NCBI GenBank assembly: GCA_025360015.1
Contig: JANYCZ010000029.1
Coordinates: 1-64,000 of the forward strand
Reading direction: 5' to 3'
Length of the DNA stretch: 64,000 nucleotides
DNA from: Verrucomicrobiota bacterium
Lineage (GTDB): Bacteria > Verrucomicrobiota > Verrucomicrobiia > Verrucomicrobiales > Verrucomicrobiaceae
Shown here: positions 45,501-46,850 of the stretch, one piece after another
How positions within the stretch are numbered: position 1 is the first letter of the stretch
Layout of the letters: each line of letters opens with the position of its first letter
Notes under the pieces: generated by a model
Told to the model about the DNA's origin: nothing
Database searches by the model: none
Seen by the model: the letters and a program-made list of their open reading frames with translations, nothing else
Position numbers and translations under genes: made by a program

Positions 45501-46850
45501 GCCTACTGGCAGGGTGGCCTGGCAGCCTCTGGCACCGCGTGGAACTCATTCGCGGCTGGTTCGAACACCACAAACTTCTACACCACGGCTGCTGGCACGA
45601 CCAACACCAACCAGACCCCTGGCTCCAACACGGATGTGTACTTTGCCGCCACCGCGGCCGGTGCTGGTAACCTGAGCACCACCTTGGGCCAAGACACCAC
45701 CATCAACAGCCTGAACTTTACGGGTGCAGGCACGGTGACCAGCACTGCGGTCAGCATCAGCGGCAATACGCTGACGATTAACGCAGCAGGCACCAATTCC
45801 GGATCCGGTGGCCCTGCCGCAGGCGTCGGCATTGTGGATAGCAGCAACACCGCTGCTGTGAACGTCTCCAGCAACATCGCTCTGGGAGCCAGCCAGTCCT
45901 GGACCAATAACAGCAGCAACCCGCTGACCTTCTCTGGCTCGACCGTCACCGGCACGGCTACCAACCTAACCACCGGCGGTTCTGGCAACATCGTCATTAA
46001 CAATGCCATCCAGACCGGCGCGGGTTCATTCACCCAGTCGGGCACCGGCACTGTGACGCTGAATGGAGCCAACACCTACAGCGGCGGCACCACAGTGAGC
46101 AGCGGCACCTTGGCGGTGGGCACCAACACCACGACTGCTGCCACGACCGGTTCGGGCACGGTGGCAATCAATGGCGGCACGCTGACAGGTACCGGCACGC
46201 TGGGCGCGACGACTATCGCCAGCGGTGCAGCCCTCGCCCCTGGTGACATCACGGCCACGGCAACCGCCAACAACGCCACCCTCAACATTGCGGGCAATCT
46301 GACAACGATCAGCGGGGGCAGCGCGCTTGGCCAGATTGAATTGAAGGTCACCACAGCCACCACAACGGACTCCGCCTTCGCGGGTGCCTTCACCTCCTCC
46401 GGTGGCACACTTACCGCCGCCACGTATGTCAATTCCAACCCTTCGGCACTGACAACTTGGAACGCGGCGCAGGCAGTCGGAACTCACAATTATGACTTCC
46501 TCAGCGTCACGGGCAATCTGGCGCTTACGCATGGCGGTGCCGGGGCTCCAACCATTAACGTCGTCAACAACAGCTATACGGCTCAGAGCCTGGGTGATGT
46601 GTTCAACCTCATCGACTGGTCCACGGCGGGAACGAAGGACAGTGGTACGGGCTTCACTGGAGCATTTGACCCGACCTCCTTGAGTGACCTCAACCTGCCT
46701 ACTCTGGGAGCTGGCTTCAGCTGGGACACCAGTCTGTTCAACACCTACGGTATCCTCGTCGTGGTGCCAGAGCCTTCCCGGATGCTGCTGCTGATGTTTG
46801 GCCTCCTGGGCCTCTTCCTCCGCCGCCGCCGTCGCAGCAGCTCCATTTGA
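9474..46850 (+). CDS. Giant secreted beta-strand-repeat protein with PEP-CTERM sorting signal
   Basis: A single uninterrupted frame of 12,458 residues, roughly 1.1-1.2 MDa. I choose ATG 9474 over the upstream in-frame start at 9444 because a signal peptide begins there: basic MKTLRHHR, hydrophobic core to about residue 24, cleavage near LRA-A (30-31). The body is rich in Gly, Thr, Ser, Ala and Asn and poor in charged residues. It carries at least 30 recognisable PATR-type repeats (NTYTGGTTINxGTLxV), known from autotransporter passengers, where they fold as beta-helix. It ends in a WDTS...YGILVV segment, then VPEPS, a hydrophobic helix and RRRRR (from residue about 12,431), a PEP-CTERM signal. 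I see no beta-barrel. Likely role: a surface or matrix adhesin anchored by exosortase; that role is inference. No frameshift or stop is seen over 37 kb, arguing that it is under selection. Long minus-strand frames across it are shadows of codon bias. Confidence 0.95.
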   Translation: MKTLRHHRQLIGWFMTCLMVVWIPGQSLRAATYTWSNNTGNFSTGSSWVGGAAPTGASATDILIFGGGGPGYTATDDLIGLGVSGFQLNQITLNNLTTVADIIAGTPALNFSSAAAPTITQSGIGAFTISSAVTLGANGLTFNGTGPGTVTLSGAITGTATNGLTFSGYNTTVLSGGALNTFTGNFLLNSGALSVGADNNLSSVTTNAFTFGSLGGGTLALTGAFGTLNASRSLTFTGNGTIDVATSATIAGALSGNGSMFKQNAGTLTLTGTGNNIGTGVTYINGGVLSISADTNLLGAGTNVNFGGGTLQDTGAAVSIARNSVLYQAATIDVTGANSLTDTGIISGSGSLSKTSSGTLVINNGAVPNTYTGGTTVAASGGVLTVSSAGGLGNASGALTITGGTVNINANQSVGNFSGAAAGVLTIGTGATLTVNGFYGAAAQTFAGNIAASAGSLVYSGPSATLPSTLVGILNLTGTNSAWTGTTTINSGVISYNTAADAALGATANSVTVNSGGVAASGATGGLTQVFLGKLVTSSAGVVALGVSSANNLDFNGAGLTAASLGASGAFTYSGTLTPNGTTYRLGGGTATGVLTVSSALAGSGNTLVIGVNGTSPLSTVALTSTSNAFTGITVNSGTLNVLTGTLGATTEVITLNGGALLAGGSLSTAATQTITLNGGAINAANATTLTVGGAISGTILNVNANTNGTFQTGTVLLNVANSYTGGTVVNSGTLTLGASGTLNGGPLTLNSNGNASTVNLGAALTIGSLAGQFNLGTSAITTALGVNALTINQTTATTYAGAITGSSTASNLTVLGTGILTLQGLDTFGGNTTAFTNPGLTIGNNTGNIPTLKVGLDTSLGALESAATASNIVINAGVLSAFQSMTISSNRGIGLGPTSATGSGTLDVASGATLVYGGILANNGTAVATTSISSLNKTGLGTLYLSGVNTFGGAGAAVNMNGGTLSISLDTALGNASNILTFNGGTLLTTALLGLADSKLITLNAGGGTVNVNGPGPVIVTGTGTQNTQTIIAVPQNVAQFPVASLLNATTLSGIISGAGTLTVNGGGQTGELILSGANTFGGGTTANQVTVGGGILQIAADGNLGTAPTSAVANSINLNNGGTLLISANSITIVANRGITLGAASSGGGRIDVLSGNTDTIAGILTGAGTTALTKLDAGILVLGANNSPFSGALNLAGGVVSIAAANNLGDASATNVLNFTGGQLTTTNATGFTIANNINLGSGVAGAGAGGGTINLAAATTLSGTISGAGALTRGAGAFALTLAPTSGSNTYTGPTFIGTNVLSIAQDNYLGSTTGTPGAIVFTGGGQLNTTGSITTSRAVDFIAGTSSLFISSATTLTLNGSVFASNGATVNPNGVALTSVLSFGGTVFLNPTSTFTITNGTVNLNAANELPFNGTTSVNTGATSLLDIKGNSQILGGLTTAASSVIQNTGSTATLTIGQSAGTTAAGNIMATGGGNINLVKIGNTTLTLTGAGSTFVGTITIAGGTLSVNQDNTVTGTNTPLGNVNNSITLTGGGELSNSSVTAGSTQTVVGTRSITIQGLGGLEGPVGNANTTYAGVVSGSGILFKQGGGWTFLNNTGNTFKGGYADVNGNAAAALRFSAVGASGDASNTILTNSSGANLGISIDAATTIGGLAGFGTVDSISTASTLTDNQNSNTVYAGAFKNTTNLTFVKGGTGTLTLGSLANANVGTFTINSGTVAVSGSGGLGTGAATNTLIFNGGTLQINAGGFNSPSTRGVTMTGAGTIDLAGGNVATIQGAITGTGALTKTSSGTLFLSGTNTNNGLNINGGAVSTGTAASLGTGAALTFNGGTLIMTGAAQTTTQNVTLNSGGGTIDVTGANNYTISGNITAGNTLTKVDSGTLTLTGTSSSYATTVVNGGTLATTSLLSGNALGGSNANLNGGTLKFNAGAGATATTIPTLTYTGGTLALNAAGQATTVNVTNFTRSGAGTLIFQSQGNSLGTNELFAPNIGGVISNGIAPGYLVVQPTTTGGTAGDFVALSGGTTGNVVAFSNYTTVSSTTNQSVNDPTINNTTVVQENLGTVDSLFTNAADASVYALKMDNGNSIDLAGFNLNVGSSSTNPGGLIMNGATIVNSGGAGALNFQGEGLIYAGGTAISIISANITGSKGLTLFGPQLLILSGNNSGLTGNITINGGTTAISADINLGSTSTLGGVTLNGGTLAASGNIPTARNFTLGAAGGAFNVSGGVTLTISGNVTGSGSLTMNAGSGTLALTGTGNTYSGGTFLNAGTLAITADNVIPAGNVTMAGGSLLYTPTTTGNLLTSSRNLVLSSGTNGLGVNTNNTLVVTGQISGTGGLNTTGNTGTVLLFNAANIYNPTTAVNSYTGATTVGGGLLIVPFLAELGASGSMVLAGGTLRSSSYTFAGGVSTTANSTIDVGNNQNTTLTGAITGSSLITKTGTGTLTLTPTATSAFTGGYTVNLGTLLGTATAAFDPFGTAASAITLNAGTLQITSPTTTIITNTVTVGGPATVNITTAAANVSSGALTLGAQTLTVTGGAGAIYSPSSLVLNSPISALSDVTAVATVTVTGLASGNGALNKLGTGIVNLNGTGTNTYTGGTNILAGQVALGASSILPTTGAVIINPGAFLGLNAAANVGTAVVNVLSIPVTANVGAVLLNTDFATGTTLSNAVFGVYGGAVQFNTSAPAAAIDMSKFGANSTGSGNANVFLGTAQTATYSGTSLTAAGTGAGLTYRLGANNAAATVLTLSGVNALTGAANVVIGSPLANPLGGTYVGGTGTVALSVANNYSGSTTINKGSTLSITATTAGPLGTTGAVNNYNVLSTSPTAVVAAANQLTNLTYNLFAGSTTTIDNSAVIATGNTQRLATTAALNMNSASFTYIGATAAINSSMNVGTITFGGANQIALNKGTGGTLTQITSSALLSRVNNGTIQFSGTGALYGTGTTHFIVNGGGAGPGTTNSMVAPFYIMSDNGGAPTFANYVTATGFQDIAYDTATIGTTASQKVNSAGGAIGANDSVYALQLTTAALTAAGTPNANSIAIGSGGLLINTATTNTVAVTFGTIGGATVEGIINTNNVAVTMSGGVNGSSLTKSGLGALTLTAPATFTVSSTTAVGTTVTVGTTAGLAPGMPVSGTGILNGTTIASITDTTHFVLSAAATTAATNNLTYGGLDAIGNTTIPGTIAINQGSIVAVTAQALGGTNLLASVPYSPALALNGGTLDTTGSASPNYLNNVTVNGDSTIVSVVNTMPRFGSLNFGTRSGGVTDPIILTVTTGGAVFGGLGVVSSSATNVLSGNATIVNAVAPGNFGANLNAVVLEGAVTYTGTLNKFGANGILAIGGSGGTGTGGIVVNQGIVQSMVGNGTPFGTGTLTVNPGGALRVADVSNVTSNTVNVVSDLSGLGVFSLGYNGTLPTLAANGTSANGTVNFINVGSTPYNGVIGADIVGISTNIAPTGTTFLGSTLPVALNPLTGINTAIYTGTLSAGANSTYYLGGGAGVLAIDSATLTGGSNVTVGAINNTYAAQSVAVTNGGGTVILNNANTLTSGSTVTLNTGAVLQVGNNSALGSAAILFNGGTLQGDNAGIATVITPRTLSNNITLAGDAIFATPTTQADLVLNGNIALSNTAIGGGVFRTFTQSSAVATGNVYLTGVISDGSGTNNQFNKAGTGTIVLGGVNPYTGAFSPTSTYTGYTNITAGELVVNADANTGANNTVILNGGSFAVWNASGGVMTTNKTYQILSSNASTFDITAGQALVEGTGGQIGGSGNLSKGAAGIGNLFLNGANSFAAIFVNSGLLLAANNLSLGDLGSNAAITLSGGNLDLTSSMLMTHPITGTSFALDIVGSGTNVTTSNVISGASFFKIGQGTLTMNGINTETTATFAGGGNVIAASAQPFAYGATVNLQGGTLQIPNLNVNTPVFAATLSYQGGGVLSVADSGATAGNASNNEYITQFTAQTAISRGGVTTQGTLTINAANGHLGVSEIVVSPVVLGLPTNASAGGGLFSVLNNNGMVAASIIQASSGVADFVKYGTPAQGFISTTATRLSSFGSSTNTSIVDDGGASMSIASGTTASAYAVRASANITGTGTLQIMSLAFTGTAANVYEGGLLLNGASQTVSSNLFFGNTLNAGTTTNNSNANYSYQVAAYPLSTGQLITPLAVGEGIVYVKNSATLSGTITANNFTQFGPGSLTLSGNNLIAGNYAVQQGTVNFANLASGPIAGSLVLNDLGTLDVNGATLPGNMFTSIPAATYTTTPVVGAVIGNLTGTQGIIGNSSTTNNGAVVLVGDSSTTFSGNIVDAIGAGNKTTALVRGGGGTLTLGNLTANNSLAGINTYTGGTIINSGTLTVQNVFGLGGGPLLNGVPVAVGTAGETFTTPGMVTLNGGTLNLNPASSATDSLIIMGNPTTNGLNFTVTNNATVAVAAGGQTGNIVQIGNLNIGNDVLTVNFGSNYSLRVAGTTTLQGNIANFGVAASASILNLAGVITDGGNGFALTKTNAATGVLSISGTANTYSGGTNVIAGAVQVTSTSGTPLSTGPVIVNPGTFLRLAGTGSIGSAYGGGNGIASLSVLSTITSYGAIGLDNSFDPASILTATNGAGGVATMNSVWGGSLMLETPIFTQSLNMANMGNGKMFLGAGFNLANVNYIGATLTPGSGSIYRLGANQAAASSLTFAGPDGVLGASSGMLIGSQLANIGPAGTGTAIANGTGTVIIQNSNPNYTGAVTISKLSTLILQTGGSTTSSLARPLGTGNTVEVFGTLTAQGPTGSFYDTTAAANAESIVLRPGATLRFDNTTYGNFTGSNVNGRWNNATAISLNGATISLLGATNLDTAQGIGALTPNQGGTVNIARVGTGTATLSVASIPSHTQGQTLTITTGAASSLNAPVNFDRFTAGALNSSQATTNVNNMAPAWIVNQTDNTFVSYTGATNGYTNFGAGVGQQPYTVISASGNITTSASDILDITGSSNLASNQSVYAFRIGTGFNLTSTGVTTLTVGSGGVIGNTLGTISPILKFGTTGTAEGLVYSNASNFIIAGGMQTTGGVTFFGPLSFNITGASGGQGVTGGNATAGVVLSGGVTMNAVGTLFLGNQFSFGGAVQVNNAAPLSTTTVTMNRGVLSDNLTNIFAPVDVVVAGDAGITSNNVGGTAFNNLTISALSPATGSPVVATLGSISGQATNFFGGLTLNGPAILNVINNVTTIQGGISAGANTLTKVGSNNLVIGGNSGSYTGSVNVNQGILASLNGSVSSAGTPFGTGTITVNPGGMLRIASDKNINGTTAVTLNSDGAGLAVLGLAYVGPVSSGTGNLASKVTFAANGGPVAGTIGIDVTGFSTALDLGAISTTMAGGKPVYLGSTNGGAYTATTLGVGPNNTYYLGTGNVSVNNNGVGILSINSQVLGSNANVQFGALSNTLNGTSIALTNNGGNVALNTPQAYTGTTTFNGDQIVQVANNNAFGNGASALIFNGGFIQSDAVGISTAGLAPSRVISNNITFTGGVAATGQDMLVQLHASSDLTFTGNIALTSLSNGTGNGTNRVINVGQDASNTMGLLTFSGIISDNGGASTTQAIGNHFTKTGFGDLAITGTSNTYTGFTNINQGEIVVTADSNIPLSSAITMNGGALGVWNSLLAAPISGGVLTTNRNYTLFNGSTTLATFDIGPGNTLIQSATSNINGSGNLVKNGPGVMVLNGANSYATTGISMGVLSVSNNANLGDTINNGAVTFSNFNASNVATAGGAPFLNAASTLLVTNSFATGRALAVAANNFGTVDVAAGQTFGVSGVISGATTGGSELTKTGLGTLFVSGTNTLTTLNIAGGGAFAAASSVPFAAAANVNINGGTLALFQPVVSGGTSNNNIAVVANSITYNGGAIISLQDSVSNATQLTTTNLYREPQGTLVIQAVNGNLGVTGIRGEQLFASVINGYNTGFQLGSINNNGIVAPSIVMADQSGNASFVSYGTQAQGFVPYTTGLTSFSGNTAANVTSVYQIAASSNQAIGNGSTAYAYAVQSASDITGGTLRIQSTLNNLLTSQNNTNMGALLLNGASRSVTSNVVFGDGSISSGLSTVANGSASGEGLIYVGTSATISGSVSANSLTKFGPGSLALNAASNGILGSIAVQSGSVSFGSTASVTPQVGLVINDTGTLDLAGKNLAFASVNNLGNTGGGIVTNSTSGTATLIINGTSNGVNFTTGPAARMGTVGQNNLLITGLSTTADLYVGEPVSGTNIVAGAVIQSINSSSSITLIGNINSANANVAATNQLVSFSALTGVFNGQIVDGGTGKLVALEKVGTGTMEIGQVNQAFTNSGNNTFTGGTTVAQGTLRVDNPFGLGGFNGTTPGAVGVYGGILDLRTNGAQGDGVIIFGNQSSSGLTINAFGPATINTDRITSAFTNELTGAVGASNVGQNFGNAIQIGILNIGQQTLGMTGADSYRLRVGGNTNLSGTYATLNPTSGAPSVIELAGVISDGGAVTGLNKLGGGVVIVSGNQTSTYSGGTFIQGGTLQVTSTTGQPLGTGGVTIMPGGLLRVSSLGSLGGSVTSGGTGLSALSVINNLALLGVDTDTFDPATVYGSSMNMSTLGAGLELATPEYNRAINMATIGNGNALLGATAVTVDYLAATLGAGAGGVYRLGGATGGTLRFTGSDNVLTGAATALNGLGNAGPTVVVGSVLNQINGGVLTGSNGTIQIFNSNNYTGGTWITRGMNLSTFNGGSATGGNTPLGAIGSFVDVAGVYQIRGATGTVTNVASPTTNLYNVILRPTGQILIDDASDSHYTGAGDQGRWSDSVALDLNGGTLRYNGNANLNSVETIGALTVSKGGTINITRNTGAGSAQLNLSSLVRATDANVNTAALATTHTGNGVLTITTSAATTLGLPFAQAVSSYDRLLVTGANAGANVAGGGTLLSNDTGTPTAAAGTMAPVWIVNGTDNTYVTYRSGSGFQSILGAATVLNTTTGVGQFQYNTNFATAAQTLTAGTATDTWDVSAQANLLVGTSQFWAMRANSNLTSTASGSTLTSVSGGLLFNGASVVGPAAITTTTPFTGTINFGATGTGEAFIYSSAAATLNLNLVTTGGLNKSGGSSLTINTANPNFSGLVTLDNGSLLLNNTLGDGVVAGGSTTVAGALGSSIIVLNTAGTLTLNAFVGNPNANGSGNLQPGGVLPVTTNFGNALVVNADTTVNVGNNVIVERIPSLYFASLKDGAAPQIVFTTNGLFVTGTTTLGSEGTIINANSPGNAALWTQFNGQVTGGQLIKSSNGWLSVNSGTNNYTGGTTIYGSTAGSASVVTTTATSGTPFGTGSVTVNPGGTLRLAAVNSAYTGTNYASASGITLISDAAGLAGIGVGYNGALPTFTINSNGPSGGVLALDTGGLFIPTVALNLSTIGNGTMFLGTTTSAYYAGALTAATGGIYRLGGGTGTIHLGANLSSIAQGNSLSQIALVDNLLSGSGTVQVGALSSTYQASSLQVVNGNGTVSLWTANSTFSGSTIVNLGSVLQLNSALALGTNSGTLGSAALQINGGFILANGGMNLPSTVNVTLIGDLLTTNNSDLVVNGSVAMSPVSTVGATRTFNIGNGTTTNGGSLFLNGVLSGAAGSNLIKTNGGLLGLNANNTYQGTTTITAGTIVVGTNVIANTAGALGNSDTPIILGGGILQSGGLITISRDINTTAASTIIGNQLATTTITGAIINSNNLVLKNFGFSGVSSNAFTGGQLDVQGAISGTGSVTIGTNATTVDNVGTVRLSSSVNGYSLNTYSGGTNLGAARLVIAANSNFSGTAAVPIILSSPIGTGTFTFGTGSNNGGGNTLLTDGSDRVIVNALGTMTAAGNTTINFAGSGSMTFTNIAPWDISSDSTQRVRTFNVTTNPGVLTFNGPILSSGIAGVGLTKTGAGTMVLASSSNTFTGPITVAGGILSVSADANLGNAINVVNLSATAPQAGTLQATSSFSTSRDINISAVAGFIDVTGSNILTVTNPITGSLVLNKVDTGTLVLGGGSLVNGAQVGNAITTLNIFNGGTLQSTATGTLVNNLGTTSVVINGGTLALAPASGSTTLTEPLVTYAGGSYINLTANASSTTVLNATSLTRGGAGAFGTLVIQAGTGSTLGSNAALGVQLFAGNFSATSNVAGVGIVAASIIAQTTPGSTVASFVTYDAVNGFVTANPELATTDLSSTTNVNAVAAISAGGAAVGSATVPLIDVYAVSTLGNITAATAGNTLRINGGGLLLNGTSNTVSSNLTFASAPVLTGVTPNEALIYVANPVANNTATISGSIVAANLTKFGPGNLALTGTNNILVATGLTQRTINVQQGTLTFGGTTPQSAVPTQTPYGMTAAQSGTSAQYVGITLNDTGTLDVTGNNLTIGGLIGNNPYGATQTTLSTSGVVTNSNATAATLTLAVNNVSDVSSALIKDGAGTLALLKTGTGFQSLTANNSYSGGTTINAGTIISNGPVYGGGTTVTPGTVGTGPTTFPAGNMQATGILLVSNTMGLGTNQTVTLQGGTLGLHYDAAQLTDQQNSYNLVKFGPGAGYNINISASINGGSSGFSVNGVATALANNSSTIDVNNIANGVNTQIQINNLTLQGTNQTLAITGANSYGLYVAGTTTLTGNTTFNTAVTATTITLGGGLILQGQIAGGTSTITKVGANDLVIANGSTTSPNTFGNIVVAQGVLETHFYQAGSNPLGSGSITLNGATFNAHGDGDGTTSSQVINLGNNISIGGNNAQLAATSIIDVNNILASATDGAANKTIAFGNLTFAGALGAPILATQSQSYVTQVGLTGASRAYSIQINGTTTMTNGAALVLGSNNAANLTLNGLIQGAGNLVKQSNGSSLYINADNSQTGGYAGGTVINNGTLFFGAFNGTQYFPNNNAKLGAGNILVNSGNAIQFNATTNLNGSQTVELRSSFNTMGMFRLATDALPSAFNLRAGSSFGNPAINSGSGVLAIDAVYSQTLNQATYGDGTWFFGSTNNGLNLVGTYKAATLGAGANNLYRLGAGGSQLYIGDPTSPTPTNNILTGANGLIVGAALTSGAGTTMGNGAGMVLLAGNENYTGTTIINRASFLEIRGTLSSSSFDIYGQLTVGGTAGTLYNNSAVGTANFTLEPGSELRFDNSNGIFVGNGAITAANGRIDSTKGITLNNAQLYVYGSVEAEVTQNVGAVTIGLGQSVLQSQLQTRGRSVTLNAASINRLPGTNVLIQESNNSQNSVFGSDERITLTGGMTSTTGQVANFMNNGAALTVTNGMLPGWVVNATDSQFVTYSDSAGMGFINAGFNLSSAAATLGAAFGTGVERATISGTLTMAGNNVNVYALQSSAAANLASTGGSVNLTGGALLVSGGAMVISGQPGNPGTATAGIVFGTTGTPGEADIFLNGQNLTIGTLGATPFLAGTDSGILANGTLVKGGSGSLIINSIQSNSTTQGIGNIFLNAGSLQLNAPTVLAGVAGSSGNATININGANASLLLNTNGQATLNANFQQNSYQANVVIGQNVPIANLVVNNNGGGAGINIGINNLTFNPAATGPQGQLASEPQVLQVTSANTMNLQVNGTTALGSQGTVAIWTNTTTNNQGNVTLAGPITGSAVLQKLGGTINGSGGQSGFLFLGAQGSTITPTTVSGTIVGATITVGSTAGMFVGEGFIGTNSTATSGVNTIASILSATQFTTTLAPGSTTAASWAFGTPNASNTFSGGIQFIGGLLQISGNAVTSQGTSLATTGTGTALLADSAGSNTINILANTSSQLNLRADGGSSTTANFEIALFNNPILVNASSTINVDRFSANGGTFKAIAVPSLSIGSQTLTVSSADSYSFQSNATTLTGLATFVTNNQMTFNSVTTAAPNGTNSLSDGGAGLFITKNGGSDLFFNGVNNGFSGGLIINQGGVRFGTPGNNGAFTQSTTSTAGTGTITLNGAAATAFLRLSGPQNLNAGQLVQVNGSASLLADVDLLSASITNLSFISPTSSNGVLSLDGIIWGGNTVNLNMASIGAGNFFLGSATAGGTYAGSSLGAELGISTGVGSGTAISGGIYRLGGGGSTLTIAPAVVPLAGVLTGNNTVLVGSLAADGTGTVTFNNVNSYTGGTVVNRGSTLNGNVAPLANGTIFGSGQIDVFGVVNDNATFKNFANNGNQNTLVLHPGGAFNLTAPGAVIADRWDNNTAIALNGGTFSLANIGGTNSVNEVVGQMSYSYGSTVNVTDTSGVNVTTLTTSFANTQPTRSVATASSMATLAITHLAGTLGSGTGTASRLFLTSGAPVRGTVNGVTVNMVAPWYISSTDSTFLDYNNVTGFTTLGQAGLTNGAVPASYTTSTGNGNNTFLAGLTNGLAIVDVTTQAQSLIDNPIIYALRTSQNILSGTGTLNTITIQGSSTGNMGGGLIMTGGTIFANLMFANPAAITGGNTQGLIEADIFLSANATISGDISASTIVKAGTGTLTVGKDQPNYVGGWTINNGGLTPATLGALGQSVSSNVINLNGGSNNNTTLNLNVNTGNTLTAAYTSGGIFVTDNATIALNTTATDRVSSIALANGITVNNTANGTAATLVDAQLKVTIANTRNYLNTGLLTLNGNTQINIAIPTVNGGTGGLQVNGIANNNSANLDKWGNGYLFINGASAGYSGGTINIQQGAIQVNNLNGLGSPTAVNVSRYGILDIAVAGYAQTVNYSAGGIERWSLDAARVNAAAPVVLNLGAGTLQVNADQNTTAAAGANGSVQVNVNGGSAEGFLRTDDTTTLAYRTLGSGINFNINGAGGMFVGQALPQGLNGLDNGVTQNIFSPFGGTAQGAILQINGVISGSGAGAVANLTKQGFDTVVLAGANTYGGSTIVQAGVLKNGVTNALPTGTNLIVASAGVYDLNGFSQTVQSVSGLGYVTNSSVDASKTLTVGNNTADFTFNGIAQGNLAMTKTGTDALTLTNANTYVGGTAVNGGTMTVTHQSSASGTAIDGIGSTTSLTVGAAGTFNILPANSSNTTGGTLTLAGTSGSVMSLAGGSTLGVQVGAGTNNNGGGGTGIALKTGALASVAGAVTINVYGNGTTPVGTTSTVISAPSGGLVSTNSSAGSYVLGTVYNNSNFTINTALGTNGISQSDTLVQLNITPQTALTAAYWIGGLSGNANVWAASNGTTASNWVTSISGGATALVPGSTTNVFISATGPANQASMVLGADMSIGTLTLNNSDTTDAINLSGNNTLTINGAAAITANSGASAATFSNNIALANTAPIIAVAGSNNVTLSGVLSGSLTSLTVNGGGTGALVLSGTNTFTTSGAVTVGTVGSTGILSVGADANLGNLANNLSLGGGTLRATGSFNTLRNVALTASSTIDVVGSSTTLTENGIISGTNFGLTKTSAGTLVLNGVNTFGSTSLANQVVITGGTIQIAADSGLGTAPTAAVATSISLSNGGALSDISAAALTLNTFRGITLGTGGGTLDAQIGAVMSYGGAIAGAGNTLTKTGPGQVTLSGTNTFGGGTTALQDVITGGVLSVVADLNLGAVPTGAVANSIQINGGTLQLTGTGITFNAFRGVLLGTGAGAGNGNIEVTAALSDTLAGVVSGGSLTKNNTGTLILTGANTYSGGTIINTGTIQIAAVAALGNTSTNGVIFNGGVLQVSAALNLNMAGGILLNAGGGTIDTQANATTLSAPISGTGALTKNGSGVLTITSTNAASGGVILNGGTVSIDKDAELGTSAGPVVFAATSTLQFTGTTPVSSSRTTTLNAGVATYSVATGQTVTESGVFTGTAGALTVGLASNLGTLNMAGASNYTGATTVAFGTLNVTGSLGATAVSVSGGATLAGTGTIGTGNNILFNTGGTVTVAGGTTAAARGSIGNAAGGLGAIGTTSVGTLTIQGNSTPGNYLTLASSTASNNSILNFNIGQTTTDKIQVLPTPTNNFTSGNPYAAGSVTVVSSLAGNTTVQVASVPAGLVVGSTFMGSTVTSIAGTTLTLSSGAGVTTFTTPNTVPYSNNATMTLNLGGATVNLTALTGTILQPGTYNLLTYTAGSTFTGAFTLGSMTGNGGLGYTLNNTATAEQLVVAAIVAPAAAYWQGGLAASGTAWNSFAAGSNTTNFYTTAAGTTNTNQTPGSNTDVYFAATAAGAGNLSTTLGQDTTINSLNFTGAGTVTSTAVSISGNTLTINAAGTNSGSGGPAAGVGIVDSSNTAAVNVSSNIALGASQSWTNNSSNPLTFSGSTVTGTATNLTTGGSGNIVINNAIQTGAGSFTQSGTGTVTLNGANTYSGGTTVSSGTLAVGTNTTTAATTGSGTVAINGGTLTGTGTLGATTIASGAALAPGDITATATANNATLNIAGNLTTISGGSALGQIELKVTTATTTDSAFAGAFTSSGGTLTAATYVNSNPSALTTWNAAQAVGTHNYDFLSVTGNLALTHGGAGAPTINVVNNSYTAQSLGDVFNLIDWSTAGTKDSGTGFTGAFDPTSLSDLNLPTLGAGFSWDTSLFNTYGILVVVPEPSRMLLLMFGLLGLFLRRRRRSSSI
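11223..39506 (+). repeat. Nine YRLG/YYLG-terminated tracts in the giant protein
   Basis: A tract of roughly 120-200 residues begins, in its clearest copies, with GTPxGTGxVxVNPGGxLRxA. It passes through an MxxxGxGxxFLG element and ends with AxLGxGxxxxYRLGGG. The YRLG or YYLG ends lie at residues 584, 2739, 3497, 4662, 5376, 6625, 7404, 8978 and 10008 (first and last near bases 11223 and 39495). Between residues 2700 and 7400 the copies alternate, one following a cassette SII-type unit and one following a WIVN-type unit, so the tract is part of the same higher-order duplication. Confidence 0.72.
15486..40745 (+). repeat. Nine copies of a ~1,000-residue cassette inside the giant protein
   Basis: Each copy has an anchor of the type M(A/L)PxW(I/V)VNxTDxxFVxY...GF or its variant xAxSII...FVxYGTxAQGF. 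This is followed by a YAL/YAV strand, a GGLLxNG motif, and a (G)EGLIYV...ATISGxIxAxxLTKFGPGxLxLxG segment about 170 residues after the anchor. Anchors lie at bases 15486, 18375, 21531, 24204, 27288, 30213, 33837, 37158 and 40203 (residues 2005, 2968, 4020, 4911, 5939, 6914, 8122, 9229 and 10244). Intervals are 891-1208 residues. Copies 2, 4, 6, 8 and 9 carry the WIVN-like anchor (WYIS or FYIM in the outer ones); copies 3, 5 and 7 carry the SII/SIV variant; copy 1 is the most diverged. Sequence identity between copies is low, so this is an old duplication at protein level. Confidence 0.8.
42702..46850 (+). other. C-terminal region of the giant protein: two WxGG modules, short repeats, sorting tail
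   Basis: From residue about 11,077 the protein changes style. A YWIGG...NW module (11,077 to about 11,170) resembles the N-terminal YTW...SSWVGG module. Then come closely spaced PATR-type repeats including two NTFGxxxxLQ...LGxxPTxAVA units like one near residue 1080. A second YWQGG module starts at about 12,011. The last 115 residues (SVTGNLALTHGG..., GDVFNLIDW, LPTLGAGFSWDTS) form the short domain that commonly precedes PEP-CTERM tails. Confidence 0.7.
46767..46847 (+). other. PEP-CTERM sorting signal
   Basis: Residues 12,432-12,458: a PEPSR core, a hydrophobic stretch (MLLLMFGLLGLFL), and a run of five arginines with a short serine tail. This tripartite layout is recognised by exosortases, which cleave at the PEP motif and process the protein at the membrane. 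No exosortase gene is present in the window. Confidence 0.93.
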
